Shown here piece by piece: positions 26,751-35,685 of a stretch of 64,000 nt of DNA (the first letter of the stretch is position 1; every line of letters begins with the position of its first letter). A program made the position numbers and the translations under genes. Below the pieces are notes generated by a model. That model was not told the origin of the DNA. It searched no databases and saw nothing but the letters and a program-made list of their open reading frames with translations. The DNA comes from Streptomyces ferrugineus (GTDB taxonomy: Bacteria > Actinomycetota > Actinomycetes > Streptomycetales > Streptomycetaceae). Where the stretch lies: the NCBI RefSeq assembly GCF_015160855.1, contig NZ_CP063373.1:5270001-5334000 (forward strand), read 5' to 3'.

Positions 26751-26930
26751 GACCTCCGCACGCTCGGTATTCGTCACGAAGGCCAGCAATCGCCCGGACG
26801 ACCTGGTCAGCCACGTCTCAAGCCGGCCGTTGTCGAGCCTCGACCGAAGGGCCTCCGGCACCGTCGCGCACGGCACAGAGACAGGGCTGTCGTCATTGAT
26901 CACCCAGGACTCGATCACGAGCACGACGAC
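26751..26930 (-). pseudogene. Fragment resembling an Imm1-type immunity protein
   Basis: On the minus strand, VVLVIESWVINDDSPVSVPC, ALRSRLDNGRLETWLTRSSG and RLLAFVTNTERAEV read like the N-terminal third of an Imm1-family immunity protein of actinobacteria, judged by memory of the pattern only. The remaining two thirds are absent, and the reading frame continues into basic low-complexity residues. The family call is tentative. Confidence 0.4.
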
Positions 26931-26937
26931 CTCACGG

Positions 26938-27413
26938 ACGGACCCAAGAGATGGCCGATGTGTTCGCCTCGGTTCCGCGCAAGGACCAGCGGGCCAAGGG
27001 CGGCTGCTTACTTGCGGGAGCTGATGCCGGACGGCGACGAGCAGAACCCGCAGCAGTTCGTGAGTCAGTCGACGTGGGATCCGGTGCCGGTGCAGCGGCT
27101 GCTCGCCCAGCGGATGGTACAGCTGATGGGCCCGGATGCCTGGGCGGTCGACGATGTGTCGTTTCCCAAAGATGGCCGGATGTCGGTCACCGCCGCGCAC
27201 CAGTACTGCGGCGCTGTGGGCAAGCAGGCCAACTGTCAGGTCGCGGTCAGCGTGCACGCGGTCACCGACGCCGCATCGATCCCGCTGCACGGGTGGATGT
27301 TCCTGCCCCGGGAGTGGGCAGACGATGCTGGACGCCGGGACCGGTGCGGGGTGCCTAATGCCGTCGGGCAGAGTGGAGTTCGCGCGGGACCCATCAGGGC
27401 TTTGGGGCAGTAG
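26938..27413 (+). pseudogene. IS701-type transposase, N-terminal fragment
   Basis: MADVFASVPRKDQRAKGG then, after a frameshift, YLRELMPDGDEQNPQQFVSQ, WAVDDVSFPKDGRMSVTAAH, CGAVGKQANCQVAVSVHAVT and FLPREWADDA. This covers the first DDE aspartate region of an IS701-family transposase. The YLRxL block is joined with a short internal deletion and everything after about residue 170 is lost. Confidence 0.8.
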
Positions 27414-27560
27414 AGAGCGCAAATGAGCAGGTGAGGGCCCTTGTTCTGCCTGCGACTCGTGCGTGTCAACTTCTCCGAGTCATTGGCAGATTCTGCGAGT
27501 TCGGCCAGCAGCTCGCGAGGCCATGCGGGATTCGGGAGGTCGCCGCCGTCTGGCGCGGAC

Positions 27561-27845
27561 TCAAGAGGTGCCGGAAGAGATCCAGTCGTCGCTGTTTCGA
27601 TGGCGTCCGAGTCCCACGGCCTCAAATTCATCTTCACCAAGGCTCCTCCTCACGCCGAGCCGCTGAAGAGCATGCGAGATCGGGCTGACTGCCCGCGAGA
27701 ACCACCTCTTCGCCGGCCCGTCCAATGGCCCCACTGCCAGCGCCCCGTCAGCCCAGACGGCAGCCCGCTGCTCGCCGACGCCACCGAAGTACTCGGCCTC
27801 GACATAGGCGACAGGCCCTGCAGCGGACCACTGAGCGAGTGACAT
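27561..27845 (-). CDS. Small hypothetical protein
   Basis: A 94-residue protein. The ATG (MSLAQWSAAGPVAYVEAEYF) has GGGAGG eight bases upstream, favouring it over the in-frame start 42 bases earlier. The sequence GVGEQRAAVWADGALAVGPL and the C-terminal DEFEAVGLGRHRNSDDW follow a pattern I associate with small conserved actinobacterial hypothetical proteins. It has no membrane segment. It is flanked by IS debris on one side and the acetyltransferase pair on the other. Function unknown. Confidence 0.65.
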   Translation of the reverse strand: MSLAQWSAAGPVAYVEAEYFGGVGEQRAAVWADGALAVGPLDGPAKRWFSRAVSPISHALQRLGVRRSLGEDEFEAVGLGRHRNSDDWISSGTS

Positions 27846-27961
27846 CTCAAAGCCTCCCGGCAGCTTCCGGAATCCCAGAGCCCCCACGGCGCTGCCTTCC
27901 GTGACGGCGTCGAAGGGCGTGTATCGAAAGTGGCTGGTGAGAATGGCGGAGAGCCCCGACA

Positions 27962-28522
27962 GTGATCCAGAATGATTGGATGGTCAGGCTTGAGACTCCC
28001 CGTTTGATCCTGCGTCGCTGGCGCGAGGAAGACGTTGCGCCCATGGCTGCCGTCAATGCCGACCCCGAGGTCATGCGGTGGATCCGTGACGGCAGCGTCC
28101 GTGACGAACAGCAGACTCGCGACGGGGTCCAGGCATGGGAGAAGGAGTGGGAGTCACAGGGCTTCGGCCTGTTCGCCGTGGAGATCCGGTCCACTGGCGA
28201 GCTGGCCGGGTTCACCGGCCTTTCGGTGCCCAACTTCTTGCCGGAGGTACTGCCGGCGGTTGAGGTCGGCTGGCGGCTGGGACGTTCCCACTGGGGGCAG
28301 GGCTTGGCCACCGAGGCCGCTGCGGCCGCTGTACGGTTCGGGTTCGAAGAGCGAGGGCTGGAGCGGATCGTCAGTATCACTCAAGTGGGCAACGACGCCT
28401 CCGAACGGATCATGACCAAACTGGGAATGCATCCGGTCCGTGAGACCGTCAATCCCACCTGCGGTCGGCGAGTACGGGTGTTCGAGTTGTCGTCGGGCGA
28501 CTACGTCACAGCCACTCGTTGA
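27962..28522 (+). CDS. GNAT acetyltransferase, RimJ/RimL type
   Basis: A 186-residue protein with the RimJ/RimL layout: RLETPRLILRRWREEDVAPM at the N-terminus, beta strands around FAVEIRSTGELAGFTGL, the acetyl-CoA loop in GRSHWGQGLATEAAAAAVRF, and VGNDASERIMTKLGMHPV near the end. The family transfers acetyl groups to protein N-termini or small amines; the substrate cannot be read. The start is GTG behind GGAGAG; an ATG six codons later is an alternative. The second GNAT gene follows in the same direction. Confidence 0.85.
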   Translation: MIQNDWMVRLETPRLILRRWREEDVAPMAAVNADPEVMRWIRDGSVRDEQQTRDGVQAWEKEWESQGFGLFAVEIRSTGELAGFTGLSVPNFLPEVLPAVEVGWRLGRSHWGQGLATEAAAAAVRFGFEERGLERIVSITQVGNDASERIMTKLGMHPVRETVNPTCGRRVRVFELSSGDYVTATR

Positions 28523-28588
28523 GTGCCTGGTGGCCACGGCTCGATGTCTCCGTGCGGACCTTCGCCTGCAACGGCCAGGGCGCCTGCC

Positions 28589-29056
28589 ATGATCGTCACC
28601 ATGGGGATACACATCGGCACGGCCAGGGTGGCCGACTTCCATCAGGTCCTGACTGATCACCCCCGTTACTGGGGCGAACGCGACCTTCGGTCGCTACACC
28701 TTCTAGCCCTGGTGCAGGAGTTCAGTTCCACCTGCTTGGTCGCCCGAGCCGAAGACGGAATCCGTGGGTACATCTTTGGGTTCGTCACCCCAGACGGCAC
28801 CGGGTACGTGCATCTGATCGCCACACGGGACGACGTCCGTGGCACCGGTCTCGGACGTCGTCTTTATACGGCGTTCGCCGAAGCAGCGGAACGTCACGGT
28901 GCACGGCAGCTGAAGGCGATCACGTCAATCGAGAACACCGGCTCAATCGCCTTCCACCGCAGCCTCGGTTTCAACACGAAGATCGTCGATGACTACAACG
29001 GCCCCGGCCAGGCTATGGCCGTCTTCCACCGCGATCTGCCGCTCAACGTCTCGTAG
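28589..29056 (+). CDS. GNAT acetyltransferase
   Basis: About 155 residues from the ATG of MIVTMGIHIG (another ATG lies four codons later). The acetyl-CoA motif A is clear: VHLIATRDDVRGTGLGRRLY, followed by AFAEAAERHGARQLKAITSI and HRSLGFNTKIVDDY. The N-terminal helical part RDLRSLHLLALVQEFSSTCL is less conserved. The substrate is unknown. No good ribosome site is visible, so it may be translated through coupling with the upstream GNAT gene 66 bases away. Confidence 0.8.
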   Translation: MIVTMGIHIGTARVADFHQVLTDHPRYWGERDLRSLHLLALVQEFSSTCLVARAEDGIRGYIFGFVTPDGTGYVHLIATRDDVRGTGLGRRLYTAFAEAAERHGARQLKAITSIENTGSIAFHRSLGFNTKIVDDYNGPGQAMAVFHRDLPLNVS

Positions 29057-29369
29057 CCCTGACCAACCAGCGGTCACTGATAATCGCCCCCAGGCCATTA
29101 GTTTCACCGAGAGGCAACAGCGGCGATGGCTGTCCCCTGGTGAACAGCGCAGGCGGGCGAACAGCCGGACATCACTGTGCAGACCCGAACCCGGCGGTGT
29201 GCCCGCACTCGGAGCACCGCGGCGAAGCGTAGGCCGGATCGCCATGCGCCTTTCGGCCCGGGCCGAAACACATGGAACCTGTCGGCCGTCGGCAGCATGC
29301 TCATTTCAGCGTCGGCGCCGCACCACGGTACCGGCGGCCATCAACAGCAACGAGCAACGGGGAAGACAC
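29057..29369. other. 313-bp gap before a secreted-protein gene
   Basis: No coding signal. A GGGGAAG element just before 29370 acts as ribosome binding site for the next gene. No clear promoter hexamers or dyads were found. Confidence 0.35.
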
Positions 29370-29846
29370 ATGGCACAGTCAGGCAAGTTCAAGCGGACGC
29401 TTGTCGCCTCCGGCGCGGCAGCCCTTCTGTCGGCCGGCGCACTCGGTGCGCCGTCAGCGCTCGCCGACAGCACCGGACCCCAGGCAGGCGGCACTACCAC
29501 CACCGCTCAGCCGAGGGCGATGGCGAATGACACTCCGGACGGCTACGCCTGGGAGGCGTACATCCAGAACCACCGCTACGCCAACGTGATCTGGGACGAC
29601 TACACCTCCGACGGTGCGGACGTGGACAGTCTCACCATCGACGACACGAACTTCGACGGCTACTCGTCGGAACTGCGGGTCTACAAGAGCAATGGCAACC
29701 TGTACAAGAAGGTCCACGCCTACAACGGCGGTACCAAGACGATCCAGAAGAAGACCTCGAACGGCGGGAAGGCCTACTTCCGGGTATGCGGCTGGAACAA
29801 CGGCGCCCAGAAGGGTTGCACCGGCAAGCACTACTTCCGTGAATAA
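29370..29846 (+). CDS. Small secreted protein
   Basis: A 158-residue protein starting MAQSGKFKRTLVASGAAALL with GGGGAAG upstream. The signal peptide ends near PSALADS (about residue 33). The mature domain (DGYAWEAYIQNHRYANVIWD to KAYFRVCGWNNGAQKGCTGK) is beta-rich with a Cys pair near the C-terminus that could form a disulphide. It resembles many small Streptomyces exoproteins of unknown function. A strong hairpin terminator follows 24 bases after the stop. Confidence 0.75.
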   Translation: MAQSGKFKRTLVASGAAALLSAGALGAPSALADSTGPQAGGTTTTAQPRAMANDTPDGYAWEAYIQNHRYANVIWDDYTSDGADVDSLTIDDTNFDGYSSELRVYKSNGNLYKKVHAYNGGTKTIQKKTSNGGKAYFRVCGWNNGAQKGCTGKHYFRE

Positions 29847-29869
29847 CAGATCCTCTGCCGGAGATCTAC

Positions 29870-29899
29870 GAAGCGCGCCTGGGATGCCTGGCGCGCTTC
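29870..29899 (+). terminator. Hairpin terminator after the secreted-protein gene
   Basis: Perfect 10-bp stem GAAGCGCGCC / GGCGCGCTTC with a 10-base loop, 24 bases after the stop. There is no T-tract, as usual in this GC range. Confidence 0.75.
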
Positions 29900-29969
29900 A
29901 CTCTGCCGCGAGGACGGGTCGCCGCGGTCGTCCTCGCCGCTTTGCAACCATGACCAGCGGCTTGCCGGC

Positions 29970-30594
29970 ATGGCGGACGGCAACAACATCTCCGCGACCA
30001 CGGTGCGCCGCTGGGTGATGGAGGAGATCGCACTGCTCGCCACACGGGCCGATCGCCTGCTCCGCGTGTTGAAGGAGGTTACCCGAAAGGGTAGCCATAT
30101 CGTCCTGGTCGACGGCACTCTGATCCGCACCCGGCGCCGCACCGGAGCGCACAACCGCCGCAGCTACAGCGGGAACCACAAGGCCCACGGCCTGCTGTTC
30201 CTCGCGCTCACCGACGAGCGGGGCCGACTGCTGTGGCTGTCCGCGGCCCGCCCGGGATGATCCTCGGAGATCACCACCACCCGCAACAACAAGCTCGTCG
30301 AGCGGCTGCACGCCCACGAGTTGGGCGCCATCGGTGACCTCGGTTTCACCGGCTTGGACGGGGACCCGGACAATCCGGTCGTCATCAGCGGTTACAGGGC
30401 CGCCCGCACCAAGCCCCTCACGTCGGCGAAGAAGCAGGTCAACAAGCTGATCGCGTCGGTCTGCGCGGTCTGCGAACACACCTTTGCGCGCCTGAAGAAC
30501 TAATCCCTTCCCAAGAGCACCCGGCAGGAGCCCCCTACGCGACCATGCTGCTGCGGGCGCTGCTCGTGCTGCCCCACACCGAAGTCGCCCCCTG
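29970..30594 (+). pseudogene. IS5-group transposase pseudogene
   Basis: Two separated frames carry HARBI1-type IS5 sequence: TTVRRWVMEEIALLATRADR, HIVLVDGTLIRTRRRTGAHN and AHGLLFLALTDERGRLLWLS; then, after a stop and shift near 30258, LVERLHAHELGAIGDLGFTG and VNKLIASVCAVCEHTFARLK. A short C-terminal piece ends near 30594. The N-terminus is missing. No terminal repeats are seen. Confidence 0.8.
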
Positions 30595-30975
30595 ACAGGC
30601 GATCTTGGGAGCAGGCACCTCCCACGACCAGTACGAGTGCAACAACGCTGACTCATACCAGCCCCGGCGACCTGCGGAGTTGTTCGACCTTCGATGTGCG
30701 GCGTACCCCACGCCACGACCTCATCGGCTGCGGTAAGCCATGGTGCAGAACCCGGCGGACTTGAGAACCGAAGACGCCGTGCATCGGGGGGCTCTTCTCG
30801 AAGCCACGGCCACCGGGCACGCTGGCATCGCGACCACGGTGCGAACCGGAGCGTCGGCCGTCTCCTCCTCACCACCGCCCAGGCCAGACAGCCGAAACGG
30901 CCCGTCAGAGAACCGACGGACCGTCACGAATGATCGAGGCCAAGACAGAGCCTCAAGGGGCATCCTCGTTACACG
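30595..30975. other. 381-bp gap without recognised content
   Basis: Short open frames on both strands have shadow-like composition. No repeats, dyads or RNA genes are recognised. The right edge is the 3' end of the minus-strand secreted-protein gene. Confidence 0.4.
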
Positions 30976-31479
30976 TCAGCACGGGTCAAGGTACCAGATT
31001 GGGTCCCAATAGACGCGCATCCCGCGAATGTCCACATCATAGTATGTGTACTTCTTATCCTGGCCGGCCAAGCCGACCGGAGCGACTCCGGACTGATTGT
31101 TGACGATGGCGCCATATCCCAGGAAGTTGGAGAGGGTGCGTTCGCTGCAGTAGTAGAGCTTGAATACGGTGTGCAGACCGTTTCCCTCACCGGCAGCAAC
31201 GCATAGGAACTCGGTCTGGCAGTTGTTGATGATTCGGTTTCGTTCGTCCGTGGTCAAATGTCGTAATGCAGACTCTTTGGCGGTATACAACGGCCTCACC
31301 CCCGGGGACCAGGCCATTGCTCCGACGTCAGCCGTGCGCCCCGCGCCTTTCGCTTCCGTGGCCCGCGCCGTCGGAGCGGTCATCGAGAATACCGAAAGCA
31401 GGATGCCGAACGCAGCGACGATAGCCAGCACCCCCTTCCGCGAGACACGCGGCGTGTTTGCCATAAATGCCATGACCAT
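30976..31479 (-). CDS. Secreted hypothetical protein
   Basis: A 167-residue protein. AGGAAGG lies just upstream of two closely spaced ATG codons; the second (MAFMANT) has better spacing. A signal peptide (VLAIVAAFGILLSVFS, cleavage near TARATEA) is followed by a mature domain with four Cys (NCQTEFLCVA, YYCSERT, YLDPC) and several Tyr. Codons are less GC-biased than the neighbours, suggesting transfer. I do not recognise the family. It is probably exported and disulphide-bonded. Confidence 0.7.
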   Translation of the reverse strand: MVMAFMANTPRVSRKGVLAIVAAFGILLSVFSMTAPTARATEAKGAGRTADVGAMAWSPGVRPLYTAKESALRHLTTDERNRIINNCQTEFLCVAAGEGNGLHTVFKLYYCSERTLSNFLGYGAIVNNQSGVAPVGLAGQDKKYTYYDVDIRGMRVYWDPIWYLDPC

Positions 31480-31814
31480 CGACCTTCCTACTCTTCCCCT
31501 TGCACAGAGTCGTTTACGAGTCGTTCATGCTCCTGGCAGACCGGAGTTTCCCATGTGAGCGTCCCGGGTGTGTCGGCCTACCGCGCCGGGGCAGCGCGAC
31601 ACAGGTCACCTTGATTCCGAAGACGCGGATCAGCTGCGTGCAGCCGAGAGGTGAGCGCCTACCATTATCGCCGTCGTAGTCCGCCTGGGTTTCTGGCACT
31701 GGCGCTGATAGTGATGCTCCAGTGTCGCTCAATGCTTCCTCTGGATCCTGTCTTCGGTCTCGTGGCCCATGCTGTCGTCGGTAGCCACGCCGCCGCCACA
31801 CGTTTCGACGGTGC
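31480..31814. other. 335-bp gap upstream of the secreted-protein gene
   Basis: Contains the promoter side of the minus-strand secreted gene; no hexamers or operator dyads are certain. No gene is recognised. Confidence 0.35.
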
Positions 31815-32530
31815 TCAAACAGTGCTGGTTGGAGGCTGGAGCCCCGTCCGCACCAGCTTTGCGCTCTGCGACACGTGCAGGAGGGAGAGGCCCGCGGAGG
31901 TGATGGTGTGCAGAATGTGCTGGCCGTGGCGCACGCTCAGCAGGAAACCGGCCCGCGCAAGGCAAGATGGTGGTGTGGTGTGTGACGGTCGCCGCGGTGA
32001 TGCCGAAACGGGCGGCCAGTTCGCCTGTGTGCGCCCGGTGACAACGTCCTTCAGGATGGCGGCGCGGGTGTGGCCGATGAGCGCGCCGAGATTCGTGGGC
32101 CGGGGATGTGTGCCGGGCTCGCGGCCCAATTGAGGCTGTGCTGGATCGGGTGGACCAGGATGGGTGTCATGGTCCAGCTCGGCTGGTGCCACGGGCCTGC
32201 GATGGCAGAAAAGGGACAGCTGTAGCAGTAATCCGCGGCCGGCCAGGTGGAGTTCGCGGTGGACCGGATAGCCGGTCTCCAGAACGGGTGAACGCCAGCA
32301 CGGTACGGGACAGAGGCCGGCCAGCAGTCCTCGGTGCCCCTCCAGTACCGCCCGGGCACGGCTGGGCCGGTCCTCGGCGTCGTCTTGGGCGCGGATGTGT
32401 GGCCAGAACGGGGCCAAAGCCTTCCGGTGATAGGCGCGCAGGAGGAGCCGAAGCAGCGCAGGGCTTCGCAGTCGCCACCGGCCAGGGCGCGGATCTCGGC
32501 CTGCGGCGGGCGTAATCGACGAGAGGAGGC
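31815..32530 (-). pseudogene. ArsR-type regulator pseudogene
   Basis: Out-of-frame blocks match the intact regulator at 58621: ALAPFWPHIRAQ, VLETGYPVHRELHLAGRGLL (compare VLEADYPVDRDICLDGRGLL), NLGALIGHTRAAILKDVVTG and GLLVSVRHGQ-type winged-helix sequence. The N-terminal half is absent and several frameshifts occur. It abuts an IS5 fragment that probably truncated it. Confidence 0.7.
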
Positions 32531-32890
32531 GCCGCCCACGGACAGGCGGGACCGCGTCGAGCAAGGGGAGGAGTTGGGTGACGTCGTTGCGATTGCCGCC
32601 GTTCAGCAGGACCGCGAGCGGAGTGCCGTGTCCGTCGGTGATGAGGTGGTGTTTCGAGCCGGCCCGCCCACGGTCGATCGGCGACGGGCGCGTCTGGCTC
32701 CCCCTGTTTAGCACCCTGACGTGCGAAGAGTCGATCACGCAGCGGGACCAGTCCAGCCGGGAGGCCGCGTTGAGCCCGGCCGGCAGCACCTCATGCAACC
32801 GTTGCCGGACGCTGGCCTCGTTCCAGTCCCGCAACCTGCGCCAGCACGTCATGCCGGAGCCGAAACCAAGCTCCTGAGGGAGATGCTTCC
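32530..32890 (-). pseudogene. IS5-family transposase fragment
   Basis: One frame reads HTGIQWKHLPQELGFGSGMT, CWRRLRDWNEASVRQRLHEV, RLDWSRCVIDSSHVRVLNRG and HHLITDGHGTPLAVLLNGGN: the central third of an IS5 transposase with its first catalytic Asp. Both ends are lost. It lies between the ArsR-type and Y-family polymerase pseudogenes. Confidence 0.8.
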
Positions 32891-33690
32891 ACTGGATTCC
32901 GGTGTGCAGCACGGTCGTCGTGCGCGGACGGCGCGGGCGGGCGGCGTGTCTTCTCCCCGCTGCTGGCGCGCCGACGAACGTCAGCTTCAAGATCAGGGCG
33001 CGGGCCGCCTTGTCGCGGCGGCGGAGCAGTTGCCCGAGGCGGGCGACAGGTCGAGCAGGGCGGCGCGAGCGGCGGTGCCGTCCAGAGGGTGCCGGGCAAG
33101 GCGTGGCGGACGCTCGCGGAGGCGGGCAGGGCGCGGGAGACGACGGGGCATGGGTCGATACCGCGGGCCCAATCGGCGGACGGCGCGCCCGGCCAGCAGT
33201 CGCTGCACGGTGGCGGGTGGAATGGCGGCGAGCACGCCGACGCACGTGATGCCGCAGTCGGTGAGCAGTGCGGCCTGGCGGGGGCGGATGCCCTGCGGGG
33301 CGTGGACCGGCAGCGGCCCACGCCATGGGCTGGCCTCGCCGGGTTCGACGGCCAGGACGCCGCCGGGCGGCGGGACTTGAGCGGAGACGGTGGCCACGCC
33401 CCTGATCGAGGAGCCCGATGCCGACACGGACGTCGGCCCCAGGCGGGGAAGGGTGCGCACGCGCAGGATCTCGCCCAGGTGGCGGGTGTTGGTGCCGTGG
33501 CAGCGCAGCGTGCCTTCAGCTCCACCAAGGCCGCCGTGGGCGGCAATGCCTGTACGACGGGCGAGAGGCCGGCCAGCAGTTCCGGGCCTGCCGGTAGGTC
33601 TCCTCCGGCAGACCGCCCGGGCAGCACACATGCATCACCGTCGGCACGTGACCTGCCGCGCCATCCGCGGCCATGACTCCCATCTCCCAC
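32885..33690 (-). pseudogene. Y-family DNA polymerase (ImuB-like) pseudogene
   Basis: Fragments in at least three frames: LSPVVQALPPTAALVELKAR at the N-terminus, SIRGVATVSAQVPPPGGVLA, IRPRQAALLTDCGITCVGVL (helix-hairpin-helix/thumb), ARGIDPCPVVSRALPASASV, and RLGQLLRRRDKAARALILKL (little finger). The order matches an ImuB/DinB-type translesion polymerase common in Streptomyces. Frameshifts and IS5 interruption at the 3' end make it non-functional. Confidence 0.75.
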
Positions 33691-33879
33691 ACCACACGCT
33701 ATCGAACATTAAATCGAACCATCCTGCGCCCCAAACCTTGAGCGTGTGCCAGCGAAATTTGAGCGGTGCAGGCCGCTCGCCGAGATTCGTGGCGGAGGAT
33801 GTCGAGAACGTGCCATCGCCTCCGTCCCAGGGACAGCAGCGGCTACCACCGGCCGTACGAAGAAGAAGGAGAAACCAGC

Positions 33880-34320
33880 ATGGCGATTCAGCGGATGGAC
33901 AACGTCGGCATCGTCGTCGAGGACATGGATGCCGCCATCGCGTTCTTCGTGGAACTCGGTATGGAGCTGGAGGGCAGGGCGGAGGTCGAGGGCCCCGTGG
34001 CCGACCAGTGCACCGGTCTCGACGGCGTGCGCTGTGACATCGCGATGGTCCGGACCCCGGATGGTCACAGCCGGCTCGAGCTGGCGAAGTACCGCAGCCC
34101 CACGGCGATCAGCGCCGGGCCGCGCAACCGGCCGCACAACATTCTGGGCACACACCGCGTCATGTTCGCCGTCGACGACATCGAGGACACCATTGCCCGC
34201 CTGCGCGCCCACGGCGCCGAACTCGTCGGCGAGCTGGCACAGTACGAGGACAGCTACCGGCTCTGCTACGTCCGCGGCCCCGAGGGCATCATCGTCGGAC
34301 TGGCCGAACAGCTCAGCTGA
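33880..34320 (+). CDS. VOC-family (glyoxalase/dioxygenase fold) protein
   Basis: A 146-residue protein with the two-module VOC layout: QRMDNVGIVVEDMDAAIAFF opening the first beta-alpha-beta-beta-beta unit and NILGTHRVMFAVDDIEDTIA opening the second, ending YVRGPEGIIVGLAEQL. Metal-site positions include the C-terminal Glu of GPEG; the N-terminal ligand position has Asn-Val, so metal use is uncertain. The family includes glyoxalases, epimerases, dioxygenases and antibiotic-binding proteins. The ATG follows AGAAGGAG; upstream in-frame codons belong to non-coding sequence. Confidence 0.85.
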   Translation: MAIQRMDNVGIVVEDMDAAIAFFVELGMELEGRAEVEGPVADQCTGLDGVRCDIAMVRTPDGHSRLELAKYRSPTAISAGPRNRPHNILGTHRVMFAVDDIEDTIARLRAHGAELVGELAQYEDSYRLCYVRGPEGIIVGLAEQLS

Positions 34321-34372
34321 AGGCTGGCGAGGGGGCCGACCAGCACCTTTGGCATGGCGGGAGTCCGGCCTC

Positions 34373-34531
34373 GTGGCTGCGACGGACATCGCTGAGTTGC
34401 AGACCACGATCGAACCTCTCCAGCAGCGCAATGCGGAGCTGACACAGCACCTGATGGAGCGGCAGGCCGAACTCGATGCCGCGCGGGTCGCGAACCGCGA
34501 TCTGAACCCAGCCCTGAACCAGCGTGGCTGA
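34373..34531 (+). pseudogene. C-terminal fragment of a DUF6262-like coiled-coil protein
   Basis: A 52-residue open frame (ATDIAELQTTIEPLQQRNAE then LDAARVANRDLNPALNQRG) forms one coiled coil like the C-terminus of small DUF6262 proteins that accompany plasmid-type tyrosine recombinase trios. The N-terminal part is missing. It may relate to the recombinase remnant at 13203. Tentative. Confidence 0.45.
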
Positions 34532-34759
34532 CGAGTGACTCCGTCGAGCTCGACTGCTGCCGCGCTCCTGCAACCACGTCACCGCCGGTCCGCCTGTGCC
34601 GACTCCAACCCCAACTGCCGCGAACTGCACAAGCGCCGGATCCTGCCGGTCATCTCATGCAAGGCTCTTCTACGGGCACGACGACGCGTACATCGGCTGT
34701 CCCGGCAAGCGTGTCACCGTCACGTTTCTGCGGGAGGGTCCGGGGCCTGGTGGTTTGGG

Positions 34760-35290
34760 CGGCCATGGAGAAGACGTGTCGTCGCGGGCAGCGGTGGCAC
34801 GGCGGCGGCCACGACCGCGACCTCTTCAAGCACTGGAAACGGGCGCGGACCCCAACGACGGCTGCGGTACCCGCGAAGAGCTGTTGATCGCCGAGGCGGC
34901 GAAGGTGCCCGAACAGGGCAGCGACTGCCGTCTGTCGGGCGGGCGACGGCTGTCGTACTACGACGAGATCACGGTCACCGACCTGCCCGAGTTGGACGTC
35001 GACCACATGGTGCCGCTCAAGGAGAGTTGGTCGTCCGGGGCCTGGAAGTGGACGGACGGCCGGCGCGAGGCCGTCACCAACCACCTCCCGCCTACCCTTC
35101 CCTGGTCGCGGTCACAGCCCGGACCAACCGGTCCAAGGGGGTGAAGGACCCGGCCGACTGGCTGCCGCCAGCCGAATCCGTGCCGTGCACATACGCGTCG
35201 GAATCGGCGGCGACGAAGCTCCGCTGGGCGCCGACCGCCGCCCAGGCTGAGCGACGGCCGGCGGGTGAGTCGACGAGGCGCCGCGCGGCG
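34760..35290 (+). pseudogene. HNH (DUF1524-type) nuclease pseudogene
   Basis: Blocks in three frames: HDRDLFKHW; then NDGCGTREELLIAEAAKVPE, SYYDEITVTDLPELDVDHMV and PLKESWSSGAWKW with the catalytic Asp-His; then SLVAVTARTNRSKGVKDPAD, WLPP and CTYASESAATKLRW. Order and spacing match secreted DUF1524 HNH nucleases of Streptomyces. Two frameshifts inactivate it. The signal-peptide region is not preserved. Confidence 0.75.
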
Positions 35291-35299
35291 CGGCTCACC

Positions 35300-35622
35300 G
35301 GATCCATCGAGGCGGGGGTCAGCCTCATGACGGGCTCGTGCCGGGCCGGCGCCGACACACTGCCGGTCTTCGGGGTGCGCCGGTCCAGGGACTGTCCGAA
35401 GGCCTCGTCGAAGTCGGGCAGCGAGGAGAGGGGTTGGGTGATGGTCTGCCACCGGGTGGGGTCGTTGCCGCACAGATCCAGCAGAGCGTCGGCGGCCGCC
35501 TGGGCGGGCAGCTGGTGCAGCAGCGCGGTGGTGCGGTGACGGGATTCGAGGATCGCATGAGCGTTCCTGGGCCTGTCCCCCGTCTCTGCGAGAGTGTCGG
35601 ATCAGAGGGAGGCTCACTGCAC
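35300..35622 (-). pseudogene. Unidentified gene fragment without a start
   Basis: An open minus-strand frame beginning right after a stop reads SDTLAETGDRPRNAHAILES, LLHQLPAQAAADALLDLCGN and PTRWQTITQPLSSLPDFDEA, with protein-like composition and good codon bias but no upstream start. The only start in frame is an internal GTG at 35358. Probably the middle of a gene that lost both ends. The family is not recognised. Confidence 0.4.
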
Positions 35623-35685
35623 CGTCCATGTCCGGCTATCGGCGCGGGCCGAGGTCGGGGCACCTTGCACCGGGCTGATACCGCC

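Noticed and set aside
27236..27640. Minus-strand 134-codon frame overlapping the small hypothetical gene
   Set aside because: Overlaps the better-supported 27561-27845 frame; part (LLAELAESANDSEKLTRTSR) looks protein-like, but no start context or full domain is seen.
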